Source: Candidatus Contubernalis alkalaceticus
Lineage (GTDB): Bacteria > Bacillota > Dethiobacteria > SKNC01
Assembly: GCF_022558445.1 (NCBI RefSeq)
Contig: NZ_CP054699.1
Coordinates: forward strand, 1,940,001 to 2,004,000
Length of the DNA stretch: 64,000 nt
Direction of reading: 5' to 3'
How positions within the stretch are numbered: the first letter of the stretch is position 1; every line of letters starts with the position of its first letter. The notes under the pieces were generated by a model. The model searched no databases. It was not told the DNA's origin and saw only the letters and a program-made list of their open reading frames with translations. Positions 49,240 through 57,768 of this stretch are shown here, one piece after another. A program made the translations under genes and the position numbers.

Positions 49240-52059
49240 TTATGCTTTTTCTGTTTTTTTATGAAGCCTGTCCAGAAACAACAGTTTTGGTTCCTCCAAA
49301 TCTATTAATTTAAACTTACCTTTGATTTCCCTTAACATGTCAATCTCCCGGGAATGGCATGTAAAAAATATCACCTGTCTTTTTTTAGATAGTTCAATCA
49401 AACACTTTAGAACTTCATTTAATCTTTTCCTATCGTACTGCACAAAACAATCATCTAGAATTAATGGAAGGCTGTTGTTGCCAGTCACTAAGTCCGCAAT
49501 CATAACTCTTACTGAAAAATAAAACTGGTCGATGGTGCCACCGCTTAAATCATGAATACTCACATGTTTGCCGGTTTCGGGAGCCATTACAGTTATATCC
49601 ATCTCTTTGCTAATTTTTACCTGCTGATACCGATTATTAGTAATTTTTGAAATTAAACTGCTGACCTTTTCATTTAGTTTTGGAGCAAAATCCCTGTGTA
49701 TTTCTTTAGCTACAATCTCTATCATTTTAATAGCAGCTCGTAACGCATCCCCCTGTTCCCGAAGATTATCCCTCTCCATAATCTTTATAGAAAGCTGTTC
49801 TTCCACTTCAGTCAACGGTCGATAATCTTTAACAGTAGCTTCAATTTTTGCTTCCAATTCTGCGTGTCTGCTTTTTATTCGTGTTAATTCTTCGTTAATT
49901 TTTTCCAGCTCTCTCTGTTTCATCTTAATTTGTGCCTCACTTACCTCCGATTGAACCTCTTGGGAATCTATCAAAGATAAGTCTACTTTTCTCAGTTCCT
50001 GCAGGGAAGTGCCCTCCAGCAGTGCATTTAAGACTTCTTCATACTTTAACCTTTGTTCCAACAGAATTTCAACTTCTCGGTGACGACGGCATCCTTCAAA
50101 ATATTCTTCAAAACATTTTACTCCGGCAGATATAAATATATATTCCGACTCTTCTTGTAAATTAAACATTTCTACTTCATATTTGTTGCTGGCTTTTTCC
50201 AGTTCTACTATTTTTTCTTCTGAGTTCATCAGCATATTAAAAGTACTTTGATAGTCACTTAATCTATTTTTGAACTCTTCAATCTTTAATTCGGTAATTT
50301 CCTCTCCCTTTCTCCACAAGGAGGCTTTCTCTAACATATGAGTAATATCATTCTCGAACTCTCGATATCGTTGAGACAGGTCTTTTATTTCTCTATTAAC
50401 AACTTTCAGGTCTTTTTCTAATCTATCCTTTTCAGTCAGCAATACACCATACTGACTTATTTTTAACCGCAAATCCCGGGGATTCTGAACCTGATTCCTC
50501 TTAAGTATTTTATCCAGTTTCTTATGCATATCTTCAATATTCTCCTGCTCATCACAATCTTGTTCGATCAGCTCCTGCATCTCATTGGTTATTTTTTGCA
50601 GGTCTTGATCTAATTGATTTCTTTGTTTGAATACATTAACCGATAAAAGAAAAGGGACGGTCATCATAAAAGCAAACAGGTGATTTAGCATAACAGTGGG
50701 TACCAATATTACCCCCACCAGAGACAGGACAAAAAGAAGCAAATTCTTGGAACCTTTCAACTGATTTTCTAAAATATTTTTTTTCTCTTCTAAAAGGTCT
50801 ATTTTACTTTTCAACGAAGAATTTTTCAGACTATTTATGCTGTCCTCCAGCTTTTCAGCTTCATATAAATCTTTATTGCCACATTTTTTCCAAAATTCTT
50901 TACTTAATTCTTCATATATTTCATTTAAAGATTCTTTTGTTTTTTCCATGAAATTCTTTTTTTGAATTAACTGATCATTAAACGATTTATATAAAGCGTA
51001 ATCTCTGCTGATAAGTGAGGCAGCTTCAAAATCTAAATCTTGAAAATGTGCATTCTTTTCAATGTATTTTCGGGGCTGCTTAACTAATTGTTTCTGTTTC
51101 TTTAATGATTCATTGATTTCTTTTAAATTATTCTCTACATTTTTTATACCTTCTTTTAATTCAACAACCCTTTCCCGTTGTTGAATGGGGAAATAACGAT
51201 ATTTCTCTAGCTCATAAATAATACTGTTTATCTTCTTAATTTTCTTTTCCTGTTCTCTGATGTTTTTTAATTTCTTAGCCAGAAGAGAATCTTTTAGCCT
51301 TTTTGTTTCTTCTTCTTTTTTTCTTTTTTTCTCAATACTTTCCATTATTATGGGTCTAGTTTCAGCCAACTGCAGTTCATAACTGCGGATACTGTTCACC
51401 ATGGTTTCAAGCCTACCCTTTTCTTCTTCCAACTGCTGAATCTGACGGGTCAGTTGTCCTAAAGGACTTTTAAGCACTTTTTCCGAACCTACTTCTTCTT
51501 TCAAAACCCTTTCCAATTCCATTGAAGCTTTTCGAATGGATATATTTGCACTTCCGGAATAACTTAAATTTGTAAGTTTACTACAGATCTCCTGGGTCAG
51601 TTCTTCATCACTAATACAATCCCCTTGGCTTATGCTGATGGTATTGCTGAATATATTTCGGTTCAAATTCATATGTGTCTCTGCTAAGTTAAACTCTTTT
51701 GTGCCTTTATGCTGTTTAAACTTTTTGTTCAGGATTTCTCCTGTTTGAGCATTTCCGATGATCACGTCATCCTCTTTAAAATTTCTGTCAATCCGATATA
51801 CTTTTCCTTGATTTTCAAATTCCAGGGCCCCCTGGTACTGTTCTCCTTCCCAAGGCTGGTAAGCCAGCAGCTCATAGGTAAATACCCTGCGGCTTTTATA
51901 GGGTTTTTTAAAACCAAAAAACATGCCCTCAACAAATTTTTGCATAGTTGATTTCCCGGCTTCATTAGGGCCGTAAATAACATTTAACCCATCCGAAAGC
52001 TGAATTTCCTTATTTCTAAACTTTCCAAAACCATTTAATTCCAGTTTCCTGATAATCAC
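49240..52059 (-). CDS. YhaN/SbcC-like SMC-type ATPase with central membrane segments
   Basis: A 939-residue ABC-type ATPase. Walker A is GPNEAGKST (about 30), the signature is DLSGGTIDQF (about 855) and Walker B is LPLILDDCF (about 885). Long coiled coils join them, and a hydrophobic pair (LLLFVLSLVGVILV, FAFMMTVPFLLSV) sits at about 435-470. This is the YhaN layout in Firmicutes rather than typical SbcC. It partners with the phosphoesterase encoded upstream, whose stop overlaps its start by 4 bp. A role in DNA end processing at the membrane is inferred. Confidence 0.85.
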   Translation of the reverse strand: MIIRKLELNGFGKFRNKEIQLSDGLNVIYGPNEAGKSTMQKFVEGMFFGFKKPYKSRRVFTYELLAYQPWEGEQYQGALEFENQGKVYRIDRNFKEDDVIIGNAQTGEILNKKFKQHKGTKEFNLAETHMNLNRNIFSNTISISQGDCISDEELTQEICSKLTNLSYSGSANISIRKASMELERVLKEEVGSEKVLKSPLGQLTRQIQQLEEEKGRLETMVNSIRSYELQLAETRPIIMESIEKKRKKEEETKRLKDSLLAKKLKNIREQEKKIKKINSIIYELEKYRYFPIQQRERVVELKEGIKNVENNLKEINESLKKQKQLVKQPRKYIEKNAHFQDLDFEAASLISRDYALYKSFNDQLIQKKNFMEKTKESLNEIYEELSKEFWKKCGNKDLYEAEKLEDSINSLKNSSLKSKIDLLEEKKNILENQLKGSKNLLLFVLSLVGVILVPTVMLNHLFAFMMTVPFLLSVNVFKQRNQLDQDLQKITNEMQELIEQDCDEQENIEDMHKKLDKILKRNQVQNPRDLRLKISQYGVLLTEKDRLEKDLKVVNREIKDLSQRYREFENDITHMLEKASLWRKGEEITELKIEEFKNRLSDYQSTFNMLMNSEEKIVELEKASNKYEVEMFNLQEESEYIFISAGVKCFEEYFEGCRRHREVEILLEQRLKYEEVLNALLEGTSLQELRKVDLSLIDSQEVQSEVSEAQIKMKQRELEKINEELTRIKSRHAELEAKIEATVKDYRPLTEVEEQLSIKIMERDNLREQGDALRAAIKMIEIVAKEIHRDFAPKLNEKVSSLISKITNNRYQQVKISKEMDITVMAPETGKHVSIHDLSGGTIDQFYFSVRVMIADLVTGNNSLPLILDDCFVQYDRKRLNEVLKCLIELSKKRQVIFFTCHSREIDMLREIKGKFKLIDLEEPKLLFLDRLHKKTEKA

Positions 52060-53198
52060 CTCAAAGACACCTTCTTTCCTAAAAGAGTATCCAATCCATA
52101 ATATAGGGCTTTATTAATAACTTCCCGCTCTCTACCCTTTTCCCGGTCTATTTCTTCTTTCATCTTTAAAGTGAAAATGCCTGGGGCTGTATGCAGGTTT
52201 TCTCTAATCACTGCCTCCAGATCATAGTCCGGGTTGGTATAGTCCTTAACCTCCAGATAAAAATAATCATCTTTGAGAAGTTCCTGAAAAACCTCATTGC
52301 TGAGATTTACAGCTTCATCTTTCTCTCCTGTCAATTTTAAACGATATAGATGGTGCATTCTGTCCTCTTTTTTTGCAGAGTCTCTAATTCCATTACAAAT
52401 ATCTTTAATACTCATTTCACTGGTGATTCGAAACTTATTTTCAAAATATGTTCTTTTAGCGGTAGAAAGGAATTTCAAATTAACTCCTTTTTTACTTAAA
52501 ACCCCCATCAAAACCCCATGCTCACCAGGTTCCCCAAACCCTAAAGGTTCTGGAGAACCCGCATAGTTTGCAATAATTTTACCTTTGCTGGGTACCCGAT
52601 GATTTTGATGTATATGTCCTAGAGCAACATAATCTGCTTTACATTCCCGTAAATCACTTTCACTGATAGGTAAAGAATTAGATTCCCCCAAACGACCAAA
52701 AGTGTCTCCATGAAGCATAACTAAATTAAGACAATTCCCCGATTCAATTTTTAATTCCCTCAAAAGAGGCTTTTTAATTTCCCATTGATTCCACCCAAAA
52801 CCATAAACCCTAAGATTTAAATGAGGAAGGTCAACATATTTCCAATGGTCTTCTAAAAAGATATGCACATTCTTAGGCCAACAAAAAGTTCGATAATAAG
52901 AATCAGCAAGAGCTGGGTCACTATCTCCAGGAGTAATAAATACTTTAATATGTGGAATCCTAAGTAGTTTTCTCTGCATAAATCTTATAACCGACTTGGT
53001 AACAAACTTGTGTTCAAACAAATCACCGGTAATTAAAATCAAATCAACCTTACTTTCTTCAGCAATTTTAATAATTCTGCTGAAGACCTCCTTTATTTCA
53101 TTTCTCCTTCTTCTGGCCATCTCCAAAGAAAAATTTTGCCCGGTAAAAGCAGTTTCCAGATGAATATCACCAGTTTGCAAAAATTTTATTTCCTTCAT
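52056..53198 (-). CDS. YhaO/SbcD-like metallophosphoesterase with altered catalytic motif
   Basis: A 380-residue Mre11/SbcD-type protein. Motifs in order are TGDIHLE (D-x-H), ITGDLFEHKF (GD), FITPGDSDPALADSYY, VMLHGDTFGRLGE and ALGHIHQNH (GHxH). In the third motif the usual GNHD is GDSD, so the Asn metal ligand is Asp and the catalytic His is Ser. The downstream ATPase gene overlaps by 4 bp, which indicates a coupled nuclease-ATPase complex. Whether it still cuts DNA is uncertain. Confidence 0.85.
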   Translation of the reverse strand: MKEIKFLQTGDIHLETAFTGQNFSLEMARRRRNEIKEVFSRIIKIAEESKVDLILITGDLFEHKFVTKSVIRFMQRKLLRIPHIKVFITPGDSDPALADSYYRTFCWPKNVHIFLEDHWKYVDLPHLNLRVYGFGWNQWEIKKPLLRELKIESGNCLNLVMLHGDTFGRLGESNSLPISESDLRECKADYVALGHIHQNHRVPSKGKIIANYAGSPEPLGFGEPGEHGVLMGVLSKKGVNLKFLSTAKRTYFENKFRITSEMSIKDICNGIRDSAKKEDRMHHLYRLKLTGEKDEAVNLSNEVFQELLKDDYFYLEVKDYTNPDYDLEAVIRENLHTAPGIFTLKMKEEIDREKGREREVINKALYYGLDTLLGKKVSLR

Positions 53199-53323
53199 AA
53201 CCCTTCACCCCCATAATTTATACGGAATTCCATTTATAACCTAATATGTTATTCTAGCTCTATTTAAAAATTCCTGCCAAATTATAGTATTTTTTAAAAA
53301 TTTTTCGACAAACTGGTTTCAAC

Positions 53324-53371
53324 TGCAAAAAAAACCGTGGAAAACCTGATAATACAAGGTGTTCCACGGTT
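53324..53371 (-). terminator. Terminator of the pabAB operon
   Basis: AACCGTGGAA pairs with TTCCACGGTT on the minus strand around a partly paired interior and is followed by a T run. Confidence 0.85.
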
Positions 53372-53466
53372 GTAATTATTATTTTATTAATTATTAAGAG
53401 CATGAAATGTAAATACTTTAGCACGTTATAGTGTGAAAGCGATAATGATATTCTACATCTTATTAC

Positions 53467-54948
53467 TTAAATGGAAAGACTTTCTATTAAAGCTTTAGCC
53501 TTGTCCAATGTTTCCTGATATTCCTTCTCCGGCTCAGAGTCGGCAACAATTCCTCCTCCTACTTGAAAATACACCTTGTTATTTTTAACAACAAAAGTTC
53601 TTATGACAATATTAAGGTCAGCTTTTCCATCCAGGGTGATATAACCAATGGAACCGGTATAAACGTTTCTTTTCAACCCCTCCAACTCATCAATAATTTC
53701 CATAGCCCGAATTTTTGGGGCCCCGGTAATTGACCCTCCAGGAAAAGATGCATAGAGAAGATCTGTAATATCTTTATCCTCCGGCAGTACTCCGGTTACA
53801 GTAGAAACCAGATGGTATACGGTAGCATAGGCCTCCAGGGCGAATAATTCTGTGACTTTCACCGTACCTGGAAGGCATACTCTTCCCAGGTCATTTCGTT
53901 CTAAATCTACAATCATAATCAGTTCTGCCCGGTCTTTTTCACTATTCAGCAGTTCTTCCCTATACTCCAGGTCTTTTTTAGGGTCACTGCTTCTGGGCCT
54001 GGTACCTTTAATGGGCCGGGTTTCAACGATTTTATCAGACAAAAGTAAAAACCTTTCTGGAGATGCACTGGCTACCACTACATCACCAAAATTTAAAAAA
54101 GAAGCAAAGGGTGCAGGGTTAATAGTCCTTAACCTGCAGTAAAGGTCAAAGGGACTAATAGTAAGGTCTGTTTCAAATCGTTGGGAAAGATTGGCCTGGT
54201 AAATGTCCCCCGCAGCAATATATTGTTTAACCTTCTGAACAGTGCTGCAATATTGTTCCCGTGTAAAATTGGACTTTAGTTTATGCTTAATTTCACAGAA
54301 GTTCTTTTCATCTTTACTATTTTCTTGAAACGGATCTTTTTTCAATACGTCAGGTTCTTTAGCGCCCTGGTCTTGAATGTTTTCAATTTCTTTGGAAAAT
54401 TCTTTCATCATTTCATCTGCCTTAACTACTGCTTCTTCCTCAGTTTTTGACCTGCCAAGGGTAAAAATGAAAACTTTATTTAAAAGATGATCAAAGGCAT
54501 ATATTCGATCGTAAAAACCCAAGAGACAGTCCGGCAGCATAAGATCATCAGAGCTGTTTCCCGGCAGTTCTTCAATTACTTCTCCCAATTCATAACCAAA
54601 GTATCCCACAGCTCCTCCGGAAAATGGAGGAACTTCTGAGGGAAGCTCTGTAATCATCTGGTAGTTGTTTAAGAATTCCTTAAGCAGTTTAAAGGGACTG
54701 CCTATTAAGCGAGTTTCTCCTTGTTTTTCCTGCCAAATATATACCTGGTTTCCCTTGGAACGGAACAAAGCAAAGGGGTCAGCCCCCACAAAAGAATACC
54801 TTCCCAGGCGGTCTGGATCCATTCTGCTGTCAAGAATAAAACTATAGGGTTTATCCTTTATGTGACAGTAAACATCAAAGGGAGATATTATAGGCTTTAG
54901 TTCTTTTACGGCTGCAGCAACTTTCAATATGTTCCGCACTCCTTTCAC
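53467..54948 (-). CDS. pabB: Aminodeoxychorismate synthase component I
   Basis: A 493-residue chorismate-utilising enzyme. The C-terminal domain contains [27 protein letters not shown] and [15 protein letters not shown]. The PIKGT motif, with Lys where anthranilate synthase has Ala, indicates PabB rather than TrpE. The N-terminal half is the TrpE-like binding lobe with a charged insertion at about 205-235. The start is GTG at 54948 or TTG at 54927; both overlap pabA. It makes 4-amino-4-deoxychorismate for folate. Confidence 0.9.
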   Translation of the reverse strand: MKGVRNILKVAAAVKELKPIISPFDVYCHIKDKPYSFILDSRMDPDRLGRYSFVGADPFALFRSKGNQVYIWQEKQGETRLIGSPFKLLKEFLNNYQMITELPSEVPPFSGGAVGYFGYELGEVIEELPGNSSDDLMLPDCLLGFYDRIYAFDHLLNKVFIFTLGRSKTEEEAVVKADEMMKEFSKEIENIQDQGAKEPDVLKKDPFQENSKDEKNFCEIKHKLKSNFTREQYCSTVQKVKQYIAAGDIYQANLSQRFETDLTISPFDLYCRLRTINPAPFASFLNFGDVVVASASPERFLLLSDKIVETRPIKGTRPRSSDPKKDLEYREELLNSEKDRAELIMIVDLERNDLGRVCLPGTVKVTELFALEAYATVYHLVSTVTGVLPEDKDITDLLYASFPGGSITGAPKIRAMEIIDELEGLKRNVYTGSIGYITLDGKADLNIVIRTFVVKNNKVYFQVGGGIVADSEPEKEYQETLDKAKALIESLSI

Positions 54949-55513
54949 GGCTTAAATCCAGGAAGTTTCGGAGCAGGTCATGTCCCTGCTCAGTTAGAAT
55001 TGCTTCGGGATGGAATTGTACTCCCTCCAGCAAATAATCCTTATGGGTAATTCCCATGATTTCACCCTGCTGTGTCCAGGCACTAACCTCAAAACATTGG
55101 GGTAAACTATTAGGTTCCAGGATTAATGAGTGATATCTGGTAACTGTTAGAGGATTTTTTAATCCTTTAAAAATAGTCTTTCCCTGATGAAATATTTTAG
55201 AAGTTTTACCGTGCATCAGCCTGGGGGCCCGAACCACATTCCCCCCAAAAACTTGACCCATAGACTGATGACCCAGGCATACTCCCAAAATTGGGATTTT
55301 ACCAGCAAAACGATCAATCAGCTGTAGGGTTATTCCCGCCTCATTAGGAGTGCAGGGACCTGGAGAAATAATGATTTGATCAGGCTTCAATAATTCAATC
55401 TGTTCTAAAGTAATCCTGTCATTTCGGTAAACCAGCACATCTTCATTCAATTCAAAGAGATATTGAACCAGGTTAAAGGTAAAAGAATCATAATTATCAA
55501 TCATTAATATCAT
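54875..55513 (-). CDS. pabA: Aminodeoxychorismate/anthranilate synthase glutamine amidotransferase
   Basis: A 212-residue class I glutamine amidotransferase. It starts [19 protein letters not shown] and has the oxyanion [11 protein letters not shown], nucleophile LGVCLGHQ (Cys ~81) and catalytic [14 protein letters not shown] (His, Glu). It supplies ammonia to PabB encoded immediately downstream, with a 74-bp gene overlap. The C-terminal ~20 residues form a Cys/Arg-rich extension. AAAGGAGG precedes the ATG at 55513. In many Firmicutes the same subunit also serves TrpE. Confidence 0.9.
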   Translation of the reverse strand: MILMIDNYDSFTFNLVQYLFELNEDVLVYRNDRITLEQIELLKPDQIIISPGPCTPNEAGITLQLIDRFAGKIPILGVCLGHQSMGQVFGGNVVRAPRLMHGKTSKIFHQGKTIFKGLKNPLTVTRYHSLILEPNSLPQCFEVSAWTQQGEIMGITHKDYLLEGVQFHPEAILTEQGHDLLRNFLDLSRERSAEHIESCCSRKRTKAYNISL

Positions 55514-55540
55514 AAAACTTACCTCCTTTGGGAGAAAAAT

Positions 55541-55570
55541 AAAAAACCAGCACATATAAATGTACTGGTT
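55541..55570 (-). terminator. Terminator-like hairpin between ubiB and pabA
   Basis: AACCAG-TACAT and ATGTG-CTGGTT pair with one mismatch, followed by TTTTATTTTT on the minus strand. It likely ends the upstream ubiB operon. It could also act as a leader attenuator of pabA. Confidence 0.7.
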
Positions 55571-55648
55571 CGCATCCCAGCGATTCGCGTCCGTTCAATT
55601 GTATTATTAATATTATTATCACAGATACTTAGAAATGTCAAAGGAAAC

Positions 55649-57310
55649 TTAAAATCTGCCGGAACGAATAATTGAAATTAGAAGTCCAAAACCCATGGCT
55701 CCCGCTATCAGAAAGCCAATTTCAGCCACGGGCAGTTTCCAAATAATTGACTGTTCTGTTATCTGAATTAAATAGGAAAGACCAATAATCAAACTGGCTA
55801 ATACTATACTGAAAGCCAGACGGTTTACCATGTGGCTAATTTTAATAAGAATTTTTTCATCATAATCATGCTTGAGGGTTGCCTTGAATTGACCCCTTTC
55901 CATTATTTCAACTAAATCAACAATTTGTTTTGGAAGTGCACCCAATATCTGTCCATATTCATGAACATTTTTAGACAGGGTCTTTCTCAAATATCCAAAA
56001 GAAAACCTTTCTTTAATTAACTCCCTGCCAAAAGGCTCGGCAATCTCCATCAGGCTGGTTTCGGGAGATAACCTGGTTATTTGTCCCTCCAGAATGACAA
56101 AAGTCTTACCCATTAATGTGAATTCCGCCGGCAGTAATATTTTATATTTATAAGCCAGTTCCATGAATTCCTTCATGGTATCCCCCACTTTAATTTTATC
56201 CAGGGGACGATCATAATATTTATACCTCATTCTTTCTATATCCTGTTTCAGTTCACGCCGGTTTATATCCGGGGGAGTAATGCCCAAAGTTAAAAATGAC
56301 CTCATCACCGCTTCCGTATTCTTGTTTACCTGCGCAATCAAAAGGTTGGAAAACTGCTCTTTCATCTCCTCATCAATCATTCCAACGATTCCAAAATCCA
56401 GTAATGCAATTGTATTATTGTCTATAACCAATATATTTCCGGGATGAGGGTCCCCATGAAAAAACCCATGGTACAGCATCTGTTTAAAAACCGATTTACT
56501 CAGCACCTGCGCAATCTTTTTAGTGTCCACTCCCTTTTCAGAGAGCTTCTGGACATTGTCCAGTTTTATTCCTTCGATATACTCCATGGTCAAAACTCTT
56601 CGAGTGGTATAATCCCAATGCACTTCAGGAATACAAACTTCTTCCTGGTCTTTAAAGTTTTTTTGAAAAACATCAATGTTTTGACCCTCAACAAGATAAT
56701 CCAGTTCATTTAACAAAATGTCTTCATATTCTAAAACAGCCTCTTTAAAATTAAAAAACTGCGACCACTCTGTATGCTTTTCAACCAATCGAGCAATATC
56801 AAAGAGTATTTCCAAATCAATTTTAATATTTTCTTCTATATCTGGTCTCTGGACCTTTACTACCATCTTTTTCCCATCTAATAGAGTGGCCCGATGAACC
56901 TGTCCAATAGAAGCGGCGGCCAAGGGAATTGGGTCAATCTCTTTAAAAAGATTTTCTAAAGTATCCCCCAGTTCAGTTTCAATCTGTTTCCTGACCTCCG
57001 AAAAGGGAAATGGTGGAACCTGGTCCTGGAGTTTAGACAGTTCATCAGTTATTTCTTTAGGAATCAGGTCTGGCCGAGTACTCAATATCTGCCCCAGCTT
57101 AATAAAAGTAGTCCCTAATTCCTCTAAAACCAGGCGAATTCTTTCTGCTGTAGATAACTGATGTCCTTCTTCACTGCCTCCCGTCCTCCAACCCTTTAAA
57201 AATTCCTTCAGGCCCAGCTGTTTAATTAAATAACCAAAACCATGCTTAGTGAGTGTTTGAGCTATTTCTCTGTATCGATGGAAATGTTTATAGCGTTTCT
57301 GCAGCCTCAT
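55649..57310 (-). CDS. ubiB: UbiB/AarF/ABC1 atypical kinase-like protein
   Basis: A 553-residue ABC1-family protein. The family motifs are TFIKLGQILSTRPDL (KxGQ), the Ala-rich loop AAASIGQVHRA, VVKVQRP, HGDPHPGNIL and LDFGIVG. Two transmembrane helices close the C-terminus (about 500-550). The family assists quinone or isoprenoid-lipid pathways in an ATPase-dependent way. It follows a phasin-like gene by 18 bp, a pairing seen in other Firmicutes. Confidence 0.9.
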   Translation of the reverse strand: MRLQKRYKHFHRYREIAQTLTKHGFGYLIKQLGLKEFLKGWRTGGSEEGHQLSTAERIRLVLEELGTTFIKLGQILSTRPDLIPKEITDELSKLQDQVPPFPFSEVRKQIETELGDTLENLFKEIDPIPLAAASIGQVHRATLLDGKKMVVKVQRPDIEENIKIDLEILFDIARLVEKHTEWSQFFNFKEAVLEYEDILLNELDYLVEGQNIDVFQKNFKDQEEVCIPEVHWDYTTRRVLTMEYIEGIKLDNVQKLSEKGVDTKKIAQVLSKSVFKQMLYHGFFHGDPHPGNILVIDNNTIALLDFGIVGMIDEEMKEQFSNLLIAQVNKNTEAVMRSFLTLGITPPDINRRELKQDIERMRYKYYDRPLDKIKVGDTMKEFMELAYKYKILLPAEFTLMGKTFVILEGQITRLSPETSLMEIAEPFGRELIKERFSFGYLRKTLSKNVHEYGQILGALPKQIVDLVEIMERGQFKATLKHDYDEKILIKISHMVNRLAFSIVLASLIIGLSYLIQITEQSIIWKLPVAEIGFLIAGAMGFGLLISIIRSGRF

Positions 57311-57328
57311 GGGTCACTCTCCGATTCC

Positions 57329-57634
57329 TTACATTTTTGATTCCAGCAGCCCTTTCAACTCATCAATTTTATTCTCCAGCCTGCCAATATCTTCTTTGGT
57401 GGCCAGTTCAGCCTGGTTTAAAATCTGATTTAACTCATTTTTTATGGTTTCTTGTAATACCTCTCTTTCTTTTTTCCCCTTTTCCACAAAATCGTTTACT
57501 ACTTTTTGAGCTTCATCCTTATTAACCTCTCCTTTTTTCACCATCATATCCACCATTTCTTCTGCTTTTTCCTTAGTTAAAGAAATGGCTCCCAAGCCGA
57601 AAAGAATAGTTTTATTAAAAAAGTCATTCATCAT
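57329..57634 (-). CDS. Phasin-family coiled-coil protein
   Basis: A 101-residue helical protein of the polyhydroxyalkanoate phasin/PhaF-like family: GLGAISLTKEKAEEMVDMMV followed by DEAQKVVNDFVEKGKKERE and a terminal coil (LENKIDELKGLLESK). In organisms without storage polyester it may associate with membranes or the ABC1 protein encoded 18 bp downstream. GGAGG precedes the ATG. Confidence 0.8.
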   Translation of the reverse strand: MMNDFFNKTILFGLGAISLTKEKAEEMVDMMVKKGEVNKDEAQKVVNDFVEKGKKEREVLQETIKNELNQILNQAELATKEDIGRLENKIDELKGLLESKM

Positions 57635-57768
57635 GATATAAACCTCCTCTTTAAATTATTATTTACAGATTTTAAAAGCTTACCCTAATTATATTATGAA
57701 AAATCCCATTTTCAATATTTACCAACAGATTTAAAGAAAAAATAATAAAATATATAAACATTATCTCT

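Noticed and set aside
55514-55640. T-box or trp-type attenuator before pabA
   Set aside because: No T-box sequence (AGGGTGGNACCGCG) is visible; a simple terminator of the upstream operon explains the hairpin.
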